Assembly: GCA_029224185.1 (NCBI GenBank)
Contig: CM055205.1
Location: 17,085,942-17,149,941, forward strand
Source of the DNA: Karalla daura
Lineage: Eukaryota > Chordata > Actinopteri > Chaetodontiformes > Leiognathidae
Length of the DNA stretch: 64,000 nucleotides
Direction of reading: 5' to 3'
The translations under genes and the position numbers were made by a program. Of this stretch, positions 25,491 through 37,870 are shown piece after piece. The notes under the pieces were generated by a model. It saw nothing but the letters and a program-made list of their open reading frames with translations. It did not search any database and was not told where the DNA came from. Position 1 is the first letter of the stretch, and every line of letters begins with the position of its first letter.

Positions 25491-28400
25491 CAGCGGGGAT
25501 CTCTGATTAACTACCCTGCTGAGGGACGGACGCTGCTGGCGCGTTCTGGGAGAAAAGCCAAGAAAAGCAAAGAACGTGTTCTAGGAAAACGTTTGAGAAT
25601 TGAAGGAGAATTAACAGGAAATAGCAGAGCAGAGCTATACGGGTTATTGGCTCATCTGATTTGAAACTTATTGAGTTATAAGCTGTGTACTTTGATTTGG
25701 GCTGTAAAAAAAAAGATACGGGACATATTCACTTCGTTAAAACAACCAAGTTGCGACCGAGAACCTGTAGACGATGCAGAGGTGCTGGCACTGATGTGGT
25801 CTGCATATGTGATGGGAGTGTGCACTGTGCATGCAGACGGTGATAAGCTCACTGAATTCCTTTTTAATGAGACGCCGAAAAAGTATCTGTAAGTGTCGGA
25901 GGAGTGTGTTCCTGAATGCAACAAGCAAACCTTGAACCAAAACATGTCACAGACCTCACACTGCTTATTAGGGTGTTATTGCCCAAATTTCCAAACTCAA
26001 CATTCTAACTCAAAACACAGAAAGTAAGTTTGTGCAGATTTATATTCACCACATTTTGCACACTTGACTGTGAACAGAAAACAAGAGGGCCAGCAGGGCC
26101 CTTCACTGTTCTCGGCCATGAAACTAAATAATATAACAGTAAAGATATTAAATACTAAAAATGCATCTATATAGCGGTTCATTCTTCCAGACAACAGCTG
26201 GATAAGCAATTCAGACATTCCTCACATAGTCCGTTTTGTCATACATATATAGCATTCACGGGGGAAACTTAAACAAATCCCAGAACTAATTAATCAGGGA
26301 CACTGCAGCAGGAGCCAAAATCTCCAGATCCAGATTCCAGAACAAACAGAAAACACATATACCCTAATGGGTTTTCTTTTTTTTATCACTGTCTTTTCAA
26401 TGTCTGCGAGGCAGCTGGAGGCTGTGTCGAAGCCCATCCAAATCATGTCATGTACATCCACCCTCAGGAGGACAGCCCGCTTCAAGCCCAGCGTTTGATT
26501 GTCTGGTCTCAACCTGACAGCGGGAAAGAGCACTGGGCCTCAGACAGCTTACACAACTGCCAATCTTGTGTCAGACACAGTAACACAACACAAAAACCGT
26601 CTGTCAGACATTCCCTGCTATCGGACAAAGCCATCAATCACGTTCCAGTTAGAGGTGAGACACGGCATCCATCACTACAGACAGCTCACTGGCAGAGCCA
26701 TTAGGTTATTTACTGGGTGATATATCAAATCAAAGCAAGACATCCTACATACACACACACACATATATAAATGTTTAGACAATATAGATATTAGTTTAAG
26801 TGGCTCTAACTAATAGTATCCATAGCTAATATGGGTGTGAAGTTATAAATTAAGTTTGGTCGCTGCTTTCTTCTTAAGCATTAACGTCTGTTCACAGCAG
26901 AATAACTGAGGGAAGCGTTGTGATTGGCTGTCGGCCTCTTTGGTTGACTCGAGGCCAAAACTCTACCGAAGTCAGAGATGTTTTCTTGACATTTAACTTA
27001 ACTCATAGCCACATCATCTGCAAAAATTCAACTTTTTATGGGAACTTGAATTCGAACACATCCATTTGATTGCTGCTCTGGGGGCCACAGTAGCTAGAAG
27101 GACCTGAGTTTATCTCCCAGGACTGGTCAAAATTTGCATCTTCTCACTGTTTCTGCGTGGGTTTTCTCTGGGTACTCCAGTTTCCTCCCACAGCCCAAAA
27201 ACATGCTGAATCAAGACTCTGAAATTGCTGCTCGATGTGAGTGCGAAAGTGAATTGTGTGTGCGCCCTGCAATGGACTGATGACCTCTCCAGGGTGTACT
27301 CCCTGCTTTTGTGCACCCAACAACACATTCATTTAACGACCAATACATACTCTGCGAAAACAGAGAAATTTGTTCTCACTCCCACGGCTGCGAGAACAAG
27401 AGCAAAGTTCGTTATGTCCAGGACATTTCATACTATTTCAAAGTCTTCAGACACCACACAAGAAAAAAAAAATCCTGCCCAGTTGATGTGTTGAGAACAA
27501 GCTGCAAAGAGTGAGAGAGAGAACAAATTTCTCCGTTGTTGCCAAGTATGTACTGGTCTTTAGGTACAGAGTGGGTATGATGATGGATATGCAGAAGACA
27601 TATAGATCTAAGTAGACAGAGACAATAAAAAAAAACAAACAACTGATGTCTTTTCCTTACTTCACTAACCTGTGTCTAAATGTTACTTCCTGACTCCTTG
27701 GGGTCAGCTTCTCCCGTCGTCCCTGAACTGTAAACCGTTAAGGTCATTCCTGAGTCGCCTTCAGTCATGCCCTCACCAACATGTTGAAGGTGTCGGAGTA
27801 CAAAAGTCGGCCTGCCTCCTCTTGGATGTCCCCAGGTCCTTCCTGCCAAACGTCACCCAGGCCACGAAACAGAAGAAGCTGTACAAGCACTATAACAGGA
27901 GAGAAGTCCAGAGACGTGTCTTAAAAGGGTCACTTGGGGCCTTCATTCGTTTCTGTAGTCATCTCTCTATTCGTGGATTCCATTCGACATCCCCATTTCT
28001 GACTAAAAACCTGTGCTGCCACTTATTCTTCAGTGTTTTTAAAAAAGGTCACAACAGCTATTTCTGTCCCTAAAAAGGTCGTTTATAGTGCAAGCAATAA
28101 ACCCCCACTCCTGACGTGATGTTTCTCTTCCCTTCCGCCCACCTGGCTAAATACCGAACAGGGCCTGTCAAAGCAAAGCACCTGCGTTGCGTCAACATCT
28201 CCTTCCACTAACTAATTCATTAGGGCCACCAGGCATAACCAGCACTCAATGTCGTTCTGTTCTGCCCGTTGCCGTCTGCATTTGCAGATGGTGAAACGGC
28301 CTTCACTCTGACAGCTGAAGGCTCAGTTTCGCTCCGTGCAGATGAGGCAACACAGTTCTGAATGTTTCAACATGCCAGAGTTGCAGGGAAAGAGTTAGGT

Positions 28401-28857
28401 TTTAACAAGTGGAGGGATTCATGAGAGGGCAAATTCAGGAACACTGATGACCAAGAGTGGGTTCAAACGCATTAAAGTGAGAGCAGTCCATTTGAAATTA
28501 CAACGATAAGCACAATTGCAGCGTTTTGTAGGATTCTTAATGCATGTAATAGCCATTCAGTCTGGTTTGAGGACATTCGACCCCTGGGAAACCACAAAGA
28601 AAACATGCTAATGTCACATGAAAGGTTCATTGCTGGGTCTGAGGCTTCATCAATCATCATACAAGAAAGCGTGCCCACAATCTGGCCATAGTGTTTCTCA
28701 GAGGCTCCCTCAGAGCCAAGATATTCACTGCTGTTCTTCACTGGTACCCAGGAGGTGTTTTGGGCACCTTTGACAAGTGATGTTTCTTGGTAACTAGACA
28801 AGATATTGCACCTGCTTTGAATCTGGGCAAAAAGGCTCACTTGTGATATGACGTGTG
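25491..28857. other. Non-coding region with R1 repeats
   Basis: Holds the upstream flank of the 25490 exon, R1 copies at 27070-27350 and 27536-27600, and unique DNA. A plus frame at 27672-28073 has no recognisable family or splice context. Confidence 0.55.
27070..27350 (+). repeat. Dispersed fish repeat R1, nearly full copy
   Basis: Runs in R1 order: a gggggccacagtagctagaa head, tgcgtgggttttctctgggt, actccagtttcctcccacag, cccaaaaacatgctgaatca, ccctgcaatggactgatgac, ctctccagggtgtactccct. A further 3' fragment with taggtacagagtgggtatga lies at 27536-27600. Confidence 0.65.
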
Positions 28858-30245
28858 CTATTCTATCTCCAGGTCCATGATTGGGCTGAAGTAGCAGACA
28901 GCCAGCTTCTTTTGAGCAATCTCCTTTCTGGCAATAGCTTCTGCCAGCATCCGGTGCTCTGTGGCCATGTCGACACTGGCAGGTGGGTTGGGAGGGGAGC
29001 GAGTGGGCAGAGATACAAGACAGATATGAGAAGGGAGGATAGAGAAAAGAAATAGGAAAAATACAGGAGAAATAGAGGACATAGATGCTGGTTATGGCAG
29101 AAAGAGGATAAAAAAACAGATATTGACTCTATTGATTACAAAATCCAACATTGCATTTTTCACATACTTACATCTCTGAAAAATTGGGATTATTCTCCAC
29201 AGACCTGTGCTCAAAGAAACAATGAAAGCAAAGGAAGAGAGCGGCCAGGGTGTCACCAAACTCTTGACTCCTGGACACACAGCAGATTTATGTTGTCATA
29301 ATAATGTGCATAACGTGGTTAAGCTATTTCAAATGACACTTACTACACTACAGCCAAGAAGGAATGGAAGGAATGGAACGGTACGTAAATAGTTCTCCTG
29401 CAGCAAACCAACAGCTGCGTCTACAATAAAAAGATGTTAGACGTGCTATTCTTAATGTTGAGTATTATTGCTATAAGCTCAATAAATAAACTGACACTTG
29501 CATTTGACATCATCGATGGTGATGCGGTCCCCTTGCCTCCTCATCACTGAGGACCTGTAGGCGTTCAGAGGAGCAGAGCGCAGGCCTTTTCTGGTGCTTT
29601 GGCGCCCTCTCTGGTTCAAAGTATTACCCACCCCAGCCAGCCTGTAGAGACAAAGCAGAGACGATTACGATGAGGTGAATGTTAAATAAGAGGTGAAAAA
29701 CACCATGCGGAATTTGGGTCACAGGGCTTTTGGGAAAAAAAGCGCTTGTTTTTTTTCTTTTAAAATCTTTTAAGTCGCCATTGGCACGCCTTCCCCTCTG
29801 CAAACCCCTGCTTCTGCTGGCTTAGAACTTCAAAATAATGATGATAATAATAATAGCTGTGATTTTATTTATAGAGTACCTGTCAAACGAGATTTCAGAG
29901 TGCATAGAATGCACCAGAAAAATCAATCAATCATGTTGTCCCGCATTAAGTTGTCCCGCATTATGTGTAGGAAGTTATCGCTGGAACCCTCTGATCTTTT
30001 TTCCAGTACATCTCACCTGATAGACTCCACAGTACTGTCCTCACACCTACCTCACACCTGGAAAAAGTATGCAATTATGCAATTAACACTGACGCTGCTA
30101 TAGGGAAAAAATAGTAAGAATGGTTGTTTATTTAATTATAGTTCACTCCATTCTTTGCCAATTAAAGTATTCCAAACTGCTTTTTAAACCCATATGTATC
30201 AAAATAGTTACCTACGTTTCTCGGCTCCTCGGGATATTTCGCCAT
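28858..30245 (-). CDS. Small unidentified protein gene, probably three exons
   Basis: I do not recognise this protein. The last two exons are well supported. Exon 2 is 29641-29498 (acceptor after tctctacag, open in one frame only: LAGVGNTLNQRG...RRQGDRITIDDVKC). Exon 3 is 28975-28858 (acceptor cacctgccag, ...VDMATEHRMLAEAIARKEIAQ..., ending SPIMDLEIE then TAG). Phase 2 joins them through a weaker gtgtca donor. The likely first exon starts at ATG 30245, begins MAKYPEEPRN, and ends at a donor at 30216 or 30212. Neither donor gives the phase exon 2 needs, so either a small exon was missed, another acceptor is used (after aaccag within exon 2 restores phase with donor 30216), or the start differs. 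The product would be about 90-100 residues, basic in the middle, with a helical C-terminal part. It lies directly downstream of tpmt on the same strand. The promoter is TATA-less, with a CCAAT box, an ETS-like ccggaagc and an X-box-like site. Confidence 0.6.
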
Positions 30246-30324
30246 TTTTAGGAATACAACTTCCCTCCACGTTCGCTCAGGCTGCTTCAGGCTGCTTCCG
30301 GGTTCTCGCTCACTGTTGGGTGCT

Positions 30325-30344
30325 GTATCCAGGCAACAGCCAAT
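30325..30344 (-). promoter_or_regulatory. X-box-like (RFX) site next to a CCAAT box
   Basis: Positions 30325-30337 hold an imperfect palindrome, gtatcc-a-ggcaac, with one perfect GGCAAC half-site and one near-match. It resembles the X-box bound by RFX factors. A CCAAT box follows at 30340-30344. Both lie 80-100 bases upstream of the proposed ATG (30245) of the small minus-strand gene. An ETS-like ccggaagc lies between them and the ATG. X-boxes at this distance are typical of ciliary genes, but a single imperfect site is only suggestive. Confidence 0.4.
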
Positions 30345-30800
30345 GAGAGAGAAGCTGGCTCCACGCTGCTTTAAATGCCATTAGTACGTATTAAACATGG
30401 CAATTAAGCCTGTTCCACTGTGAAAGCTCGTCTTTTAACCACCCAGAGAAGACATACTAATTATTGTTTTATGGGCTTTTTGTTCCATGACTTCATCTAA
30501 TGGTGTAAAAATGATACATTAACTTTTCCCCCTCAAACATCAAATGAGTATATTACTGGTTTTGATAGCAGTGTGTATCTCTATTGGCCTTTCAGGAGCC
30601 AAAATGGTTTGACTAATGACTAGAACATTTAACCCATCCTATAGGCACATCCTATAATAACACTGTGCATTCCATTTGACTCAAGTCAACTTTCAATTGA
30701 CTTGATGGAATGTCTTAATAATCTTAAACACAATTCAGGATGCACAACAGCTCTCCAAATGGTGTAAATAAAGTCACAGGAATCTTATTACAAAAGCTGA

Positions 30801-30810
30801 TTTATTTATT
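30801..30810 (-). terminator. Polyadenylation signals of tpmt
   Basis: Two overlapping AATAAA hexamers on the minus strand (TTTATT on the plus strand at 30801-30806 and 30805-30810) lie about 155 bases past the tpmt stop codon. This fits a short 3' UTR ending near 30780-30790. Confidence 0.6.
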
Positions 30811-30964
30811 CAGCCAGTAAAAGAACATAAAATGCTCAAGTCTAAACCTCTAGACATTATTCACCTTCATTTTCCACTTAAAATCAGTCAAATAAAACAT
30901 AGTGTTGGCAGTAACATGCCCACAAACTGCTTTTCTAAGCTCCTGAAACGTACAGAGGTAGTTT

Positions 30965-33130
30965 CTAACTGCTCTTTAAAGTGATGAGGTGTACATTTTC
31001 GGTCAAATAGTCCAGTCCCCAGCCTCGTTGCCTGTCAGTCAAGGCGTCCAGCGAGTGCAGCAGTTCTATATTGCAGCGGTCCCCTGAGCAGAAGAAATGC
31101 ACATTAATCTCAACCATCAGAGCCTGTTTGCAGCAAGAGACACAGTGCAGCTCACACAAACAAATACATGCACTCACCGAACAGGCTTTGGACTTGCTCA
31201 TCTGGCACAAAGAAGGGAGGACCTAGAGGGAAAAAATTGTCACATAATCTTTATTTATAATTAAATAATTAAAGGATATTTTCCTTTTTTGCATGACTAT
31301 ACAGTGACACTGTGCACACAATATGGACAGTTACCTGGATATAACTCAGGATTGTACAACAAGGTGTCCAACAGGTATCTGCAGTCGTTGGCCATGAGAG
31401 AAGTTATGAGAGCAGCATACCTGTGTGTTGTGAGAGAGGATGTATTACAACTAAAACTACACATATAAACTCTATATATCTGTGGAAGGTTGAATCTAAT
31501 CTCATCTTACTTTTCTCTGTCTTTTGGGTTGATGGCAACCAGGGAGCCTCTGTCCCAAATGGCCCCAAACTGACCGCCAATGGAACTGTAAAACAAAAGA
31601 AAGATTCCAGGTTTGACTTTAACCTGTGGAACACTAAAACATTTTAAAAGAATAAATAAATACAGCTACTTACCTAGAGAAGTTGTACAGGTCACACTGA
31701 TACAATGAAATATTCTTTTCTGAGCTCTGCGGAGTAAAGACAAAGTGGATGATCTATTCCATCCTGGATTTCTTTCAAAGGTGGGAATTTCAGTACATAG
31801 GCTTCCTAGATATAAATCGACATACCTTGAAAACTTTTGCCTCAGGTATGCCAGGGACAGGTTCCTCACTGTAGGTCAAGTTATTGTCTCCGAAGAACTC
31901 TTTTATAGCCTTTTCTGAGATCTCAACGCCAACCACTGAATGGCCCTTGTCTGCCAGCCTGGGATTCACACAAGATGCAGGGGAAAGGTAAGACATTTAA
32001 GAGTTGCTGAAACATCAAATGCAAGCTTCAACATGGGATATAGCATTTTCATACCACTTCATATCAACGGCCTTCCCACACAAAGGGAAGAAAAAGTGAA
32101 CTCCTGTCCGCCCAGCGAGAACTTTATCAATATTTTCCTCAAGCATCCTGTAAGGAAAAGACAAGGTTACACTACTTGTGACCACCTGTGAAAAACAGGT
32201 AATGACATCTAAAAGATTGATCAATCGATTGCCACTGGAACAACTGGAATTATCAATTATTATAACTTTATTAAATCATTCTGTACATGCATTGCTTTGC
32301 AAATACTCCCATTTTGCCTTTTCTGAACAAGGAGGAGGATAAAAGTGGGGGCCTTTACTTGTGTACTTGAGGCTGATGGAAGCCAATCTTGCCCTCCTGC
32401 CAGCGTTTCTCCCATTCCCCGAGCACCATGACCCTGTCAGCCTGCGGTGCCAGCATGCTGCTTATGTTTGCCTGGCTCTGACTACTGGGGAGAAAACACA
32501 TTGGAGAGAAACACATGACATGCAGTACACACACTTGCAGTCGCATAATCCTAAACTGAGACAGAGTTCAATGACAAGTTTTAAGTCGACCAGAGTCTCT
32601 ACATTTTCCTTACATACAAAGTGCACAAGGTAATAGAAGGGTGGATGGCTGGTTGGACTTTGACATACAAAGAGCTGATTTAATTGCTAAACAAACTACA
32701 GCTCAATCATCTGCAGCTGGCACCGACAGAAAGGGGATCAAAGGCCACATCCTTGTGTACACACAAAGTTAATTAATGCCCTCTAACATGTAAACACACT
32801 AAACAAACTACATATTGAGCTTTCTGTTGTGCGACAGTACATCAAGAATGGCATCTACAGCTTGCAAAAAAACAGCGTTTGTTTTAGTCACGTGACTTCC
32901 TACACTATGACGTCAGGGTGAAGTTACCAAACAGATTAGGTAACATGACAGTCATCGAATGTCTCAATATACATAATATGTCCAAATCTGCAAAACTCTC
33001 AGGAGTGAGGTTACACGATATATGTCCTATAGCTGCGAGCAAAGTGTTATGCTAGTTAGTTAGATAAGAGCAGCGTAAAAGTCCATGCTTACCTTACCAA
33101 AGCAGCCCGGTATGAAACCAAAAACAGCAT
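30965..33130 (-). CDS. tpmt: Thiopurine S-methyltransferase, nine coding exons
   Basis: The enzyme transfers a methyl group from S-adenosylmethionine to aromatic and heterocyclic thiols in the cytosol. Exons (high to low): 33130-33093, 32484-32359, 32147-32055, 31958-31826, 31726-31674, 31585-31511, 31420-31335, 31222-31178, 31083-30965 (stop at 30967-30965). All have AG acceptors and GT donors, and phases match throughout, giving 255 residues (human: 245). Recognisable stretches: GEWEKRWQEGKIGFH (35-49), FFFPLCGKAVDMKWLADKGH (73-92), VVGVEISE with the SAM-binding Glu at 98, LTYSEEPVPGIP, NISLYQCDLYNF, IWDRGSLVAINP (157-168), PGPPFFVP, and the C-terminal RGWGLDYLTENVHLITLKSS. The first exon adds 12 residues that the human protein lacks. 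A second in-frame Met at residue 23, in exon 2, is an alternative start giving 233 residues. The reading frame is intact. Confidence 0.95.
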
Positions 33131-36009
33131 TTTAAAGAGCAACTCTGACTTACGCATGTTGACTTGTTGCAGTGAGAGTTACCTGTGTTGAATGAAGACA
33201 GGTAATGTTTGGGAAACAACAGCAGCAGCAGCAGTAGAGGTGGAGAGGCAGCCGTTCCAATCAATAGCCTTTAATTTTTAACTAGAGTTAGACTCTGAGT
33301 TTGGTCTGCAAGGTCACAGGGCTGGTTTGACGATGGTCAAGGTGGTAGAACGTGGGGAAAGCGTTGCCTGAGAGGTAAATTCAGGGGCAATACAGCACAA
33401 TGCATCCGGACATACTTCTGGTTTGGGAGGAGCCTGGTGATGCGTTCAGGAGCATGGGAAATTTAGTCATTCTCTCCTAGTGCCTTGCAACGTCAACTTG
33501 ACTTACTAATATTAATTAATTAATGCATACACGTAAGATCAGTGTCAAGAATACAAAAGATACAAATGTAATACGCGCAAATGTCATAATAATATACGAT
33601 TTGCAACGCTCCCCATTTACCTGCTCTGCTGTAGTCTGCAGCAACCAGTGAAAAAGGATTGGATTGTAAATTCCAATGTAAAATTATAGGATTGATTTTA
33701 TTTCAGACTTTTAAAAAAAGTGTACACCTTGTGCAAGATTTTGTGCTTTTGTCTTGCATTACACCACTAACATGTTAATGTATGCTAATCAGTTTTTGCA
33801 GTCCTGCAAATTATGTTCACATAAGTGTTACCCTTATTTTCTTCCTTTATTTTCATGTGAAGGACTTTCAGCTGTCTTCCTTTGTCTGAAAGTTGTTTTA
33901 AATTGAATCCCATTAAAATCCTATTAATGCAGGATTTGTAATGGCTATTTAACCACTCACTGTAGCATCATCTTGTTTACAAGAGAAAGTCTTGTCATTT
34001 TTAAGGAGATCGTAACTCGAATCTCTCAAGCTTCTTGTAAAAAAAATGTGTCTTTAATCGTCTTTAAAGTAAATATTTGTCTTAATAGTAGTAATAAAAT
34101 AGAGCTGCAATCTGAAACTAGATTTAATGACTTGTTGATTAAAAATAAATAATGATAATAATAAATAAATGCATAATTTCTGTCTATAAGCAAGGCACCG
34201 TGGCTATAGTGCCTCCGTGTGCCAGCGCAGCACCAGTCACGGGGCTGGGCTGGCTGCAGCCCAGGCATATAACAGTATGGTATATAAGTACGAAATTAGC
34301 TATTTGAAACAGTTTCATTCTTATTTTCTGCATATTTACAGTACTGTCTAGCTGCATGATTTACATCAGAGAACAGTTCATAATCAATTCAAGGTTCATG
34401 CAAGGGAGAACATGATGCACAAAACTCTCTCTGAACACAAATCAGCAGTCAAATTTCAGATTTAATGAGAATTCCTTTCTTGGCAGTCTCTTTTTCTTCC
34501 CTTCTTGGAACATCCTGCTCAAACCTCCCATTCAGGCTGTGACAGCTGTCACTAATCCTCAGAAAGCCTCTGCACTATTGCTCAGTGATTATTTTCGCTT
34601 GCCCAGCATCCAGCTCACCACTCTCTCAGTTCGACAGATCCGCAGACCAGATATTCCACCCACAGAAGAGGACGCGAGTCAAAAAAAGATAAAAGAGAGT
34701 GACTTTATTCAACACAGGGGGGCGCTAGAGTCGCAGGAATGCCGCTTTCACGGGCTGTTTCACTCTGCCGTCCTGTCAGATTATCACACAAAAAAAGCAA
34801 AATAATGAGGCTTTAAAAAGAAGCTTGCATTATTAACACGAATGAATCCAATGAATAAAAAGGCTGGTGTTAGAGCTTGCATTTAAAAACCACTGGTTAT
34901 TAACATCCCTCTCTCATAAACCCTTTTGACACTGATCCTTACAGGGGACCTTCAGTGGTTGAATGGATCATTGTTCTCTGCTGTTAACATAGAAGCTATG
35001 GAGCACTGGTTTATCAGAAATGCCTCAGACGCTATTCAACAAATCTTAATTCCATAAGGTAATGGTCTTGTTTTGCACAGATCTGGCACCCTTGCATGCT
35101 ACTCTGGCAACCAAATAGACTTTACACCAGTCAACAGTCTAACCAGCAAACCCACAGGAATGATTACATAACCATTCTCTGTGAAAACAAAAAAGATCTT
35201 AGCTACCTTTTCCTGACTTATAGTCATATGGAGCACATGCACATCCAGAATTATAAATTCAGAGGAAGAATCAGATTTTGAGGAAGAACCAGGAGTATGT
35301 ACTCTGATACTTATCTGGAGACTTCACCAAACTGCTGACACTGACTTTCAACCTTTCAATTTACAAGAGTCACTTCATCTTTCTGCAAAGGTGACCAGAT
35401 TTTTTATCTCATACCATCTCTGGAACTCCATGCCTGCCTGACAGTCCTGTACCTTCACTCGCACGTGCCTGAATGGAGGCATGTAAATGCAAATTATTTT
35501 GCACGTGGGGGTTGTAAGATGTTTCACACTTGTTTAATGTCAAATTCTGTTTTGAGCTACTCTAGGTCAAAAATGGTTGTCTTGCAGTCTTACATATTGC
35601 TGTAAGTTTTTATTGCCTCTGTTTTATTGCTTGTTTGAGTCAATGTATCCTTTAATATAACCCAAAATATGTTAGTTTATATGCCTCTTGCTAAAGGCCA
35701 TAAAATCTTGTATTACAGTTTTGAATCCAGCTGTGCAAAAACACAAACACATCCTAAACAGAAGAAACCTGTGCAATACCAATGTTCAGTTACCTTGAGG
35801 ATCATGGGACAAACCCTGGCTGTCTGTTTTCTAGAAAATGAAGGTGTAAAACACATGAAAATGTATGAAATTAGAACATTCTCTTGCCCTGACGGCTTAC
35901 CTCACCTGACCTTATAGCACCCAGCGTGAGTCATGATTTGTGCCCTTCTCTGTTTACAGTGGCCACATATTTCTATTTCCGCAGAGGTGACCAGATCCTG
36001 GTCTGGTCT
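33131..36009. other. tpmt upstream flank, no exon recognised
   Basis: The first 300 bases contain a (CAG)n-like run (33219-33234) and are the likely tpmt promoter. The rest is AT-rich. Translated pieces of 34930-35920 resemble a broken frame of unknown origin, with several stops, perhaps an old transposon. Confidence 0.5.
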
Positions 36010-36460
36010 GGTATCTCTGCCACCATCAGCAGGGACTCCACGAGGGTCGAGCGCCACCGTGATCCCGGTGCGCTCCTCCAGCGGTGCTGGCCTGGGTCAC
36101 ATCCAGATGTGCGTGTTTTTCTTTACTGCTGCGCGAGACGAGAGGAGCGTCGCGGAGCCACTCAGCCAATCACGAGCGCCCGGGGGGCGTGTCCTCTGCG
36201 CGTGTGTATGTATGTGTGTGTATGTGTGTGGACTGTTGTGGGATATGGAAAATGGACAATTTAACACGCACATTCATCAGCCGCATCCCGACGGGGGGAG
36301 ACCCGCACTCTCGGGCTGAATGAACCGCAGATGCCCGGCGTTAGGAGGGAAGAGCGGACCAGAGCGGCAACCCGCACCCGGTAAGAGCGAGCTGTGTGTC
36401 GGGGAGAAGTCGGAGCGCAGCCCGGGGGAGGAGATCGGACAGGGTGCCTGCTGCTGTTCA
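36010..36460 (+). promoter_or_regulatory. CpG island with candidate non-coding first exon (donor after 36380)
   Basis: CpG density is high from about 36010 to 36440. A CCAAT box lies at 36166-36170, and a (TG)-rich stretch at about 36199-36237 precedes a GC-rich block ending in acccg|gtaaga, with the intron starting at 36381. This fits a promoter with a short 5' exon on the plus strand. The next plausible plus-strand acceptor in a leader-like setting is at 47472, before EXT1, so it may be an upstream promoter of that gene. An alternative is a divergent gene facing away from tpmt. A strong acceptor (tgtttacag at 35951-35959) just upstream is unexplained. Confidence 0.4.
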
Positions 36461-37654
36461 TTGTTGATGTATGTGGATAACACGGATGCATCTGGCGAGA
36501 TCACAGCTCGAAATTTATTTTATTCACCGGTTTTTCCCATACAGCTGCCAATCACCAGTTAATTCCATGCTCGTGTTGATGAGAAACGAGGTAATGAGGC
36601 GGGAGCACTTTGACAGTAAAGTGATTCTGGTGGATGCATCATGCATGCACCATGCAAGATGTCTCAGTGAACTGTTTTGTTGCACCTGAAGGCAGATTTC
36701 TACATCCTGGTTCGCAGCGCACCTTTGTCCCTCCCGCTGCGTGAGAGCACACACAGTCGGGCAGCTACAAAAGAAAAGAAGTCTGGCACCTTTTGTCGCA
36801 CAGCTTTCGGGATGATCTAGAGTTGGAATAGCGCTAGGCGGTCTCTGTTAAGTGATTCAGTGGAAGTGCAACAGGGGTGCAGGAATCTCCCACACAATGA
36901 GCCGGGTAGACGCAGCCTGTGTCGGTGAACCTGTACAGAGCAAGGGGGAGGGATGGTGTGTGTGTGTATATGTGTGTGTGTGCGTGCGTGTGTGAGGGCT
37001 GCCTGCCACCTGCAGCAGTGTCTGTGTCTAAGGTAGAGGTTGGAGTGATGCTTTCATGGACCTAAGTGTTCAGTTGTAATCATCACGCTTTTGGAGCCCA
37101 ATTCTGCTTCTCCTGAGCCTCGTGCAAACTGGATGTGTGGATAGGCAAAAAAAAATCACACACACAGATCTTGCTGCTTCTCCCACCGGACAGATGGGCT
37201 ACGGGTTGCACATTACTCTGCCACCACCATCCCGAGAATATTAAATAATGTTGCCAGTAGCTCAGCTGCCACACTGGGCCTGAGTGCAAGAAATAGTGGG
37301 AGGCATCACCGGAATCACTTTACTGTCAAAGTGTGCTGAATGTTAAGTAAGCCATAATTGTACATTAGCAGCCAAGTTGCCTGATGGAGATATGTGACGA
37401 AGACAGATGCAGCATTACGAAGCATTAGAAGATAAACTGTGATTTGTTCCACAGTAGAGGAATTTCACCAATACAATAAAAGAAGAGCACAAACGAAGAG
37501 ACATTAAACTGTATCAAAATTGAAAAATGAAGTAAAAAGACATCATTTCTGATTATGAAATATGTCGACAGTTAAAACACTGTATATGAATTCCATCTGT
37601 ACATTAATGCATTTGCTTAATGCCCATTATTTTCAGCAGCACACATACAGTAGG

Positions 37655-37870
37655 ATGAAAGCGGGGAGAACACCCTGGACAGGTTTCCAGTCCATGGCAG
37701 AGGACAGACATACCATTCATTTTCACTCCAACTCCTAAAAACAACACCGGACCAACCAACATGCATGGTTTTGGGTTGTGGGATGGAGTCTACACACAGA
37801 GAGATGGAAACTCTACTCAGAAAGGCCTTTGGTCTGAAACGAGGATTTGAATGATTCGAACTGCACGCGC
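37655..37870 (-). repeat. Dispersed fish repeat R1, minus copy
   Basis: Plus-strand words accctggacaggtttccagt, ccatggcagaggacaga and acatgcatggttttgggttg are the reverse complement of the R1 middle part. Confidence 0.55.

Noticed and set aside
27672..28073. 133-codon plus-strand frame
   Set aside because: No recognisable domain, no supporting splice sites or promoter, and composition typical of chance frames.
34930..35920. Possible broken transposase-like frames
   Set aside because: Stops in every frame and no catalytic motif recognised, so a transposon call cannot be supported.
35951..36130. Coding exon after the acceptor at 35951-35959
   Set aside because: Two plus frames and one minus frame are open at once because of CpG-rich sequence. 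None resembles a known protein and no matching donor was found.
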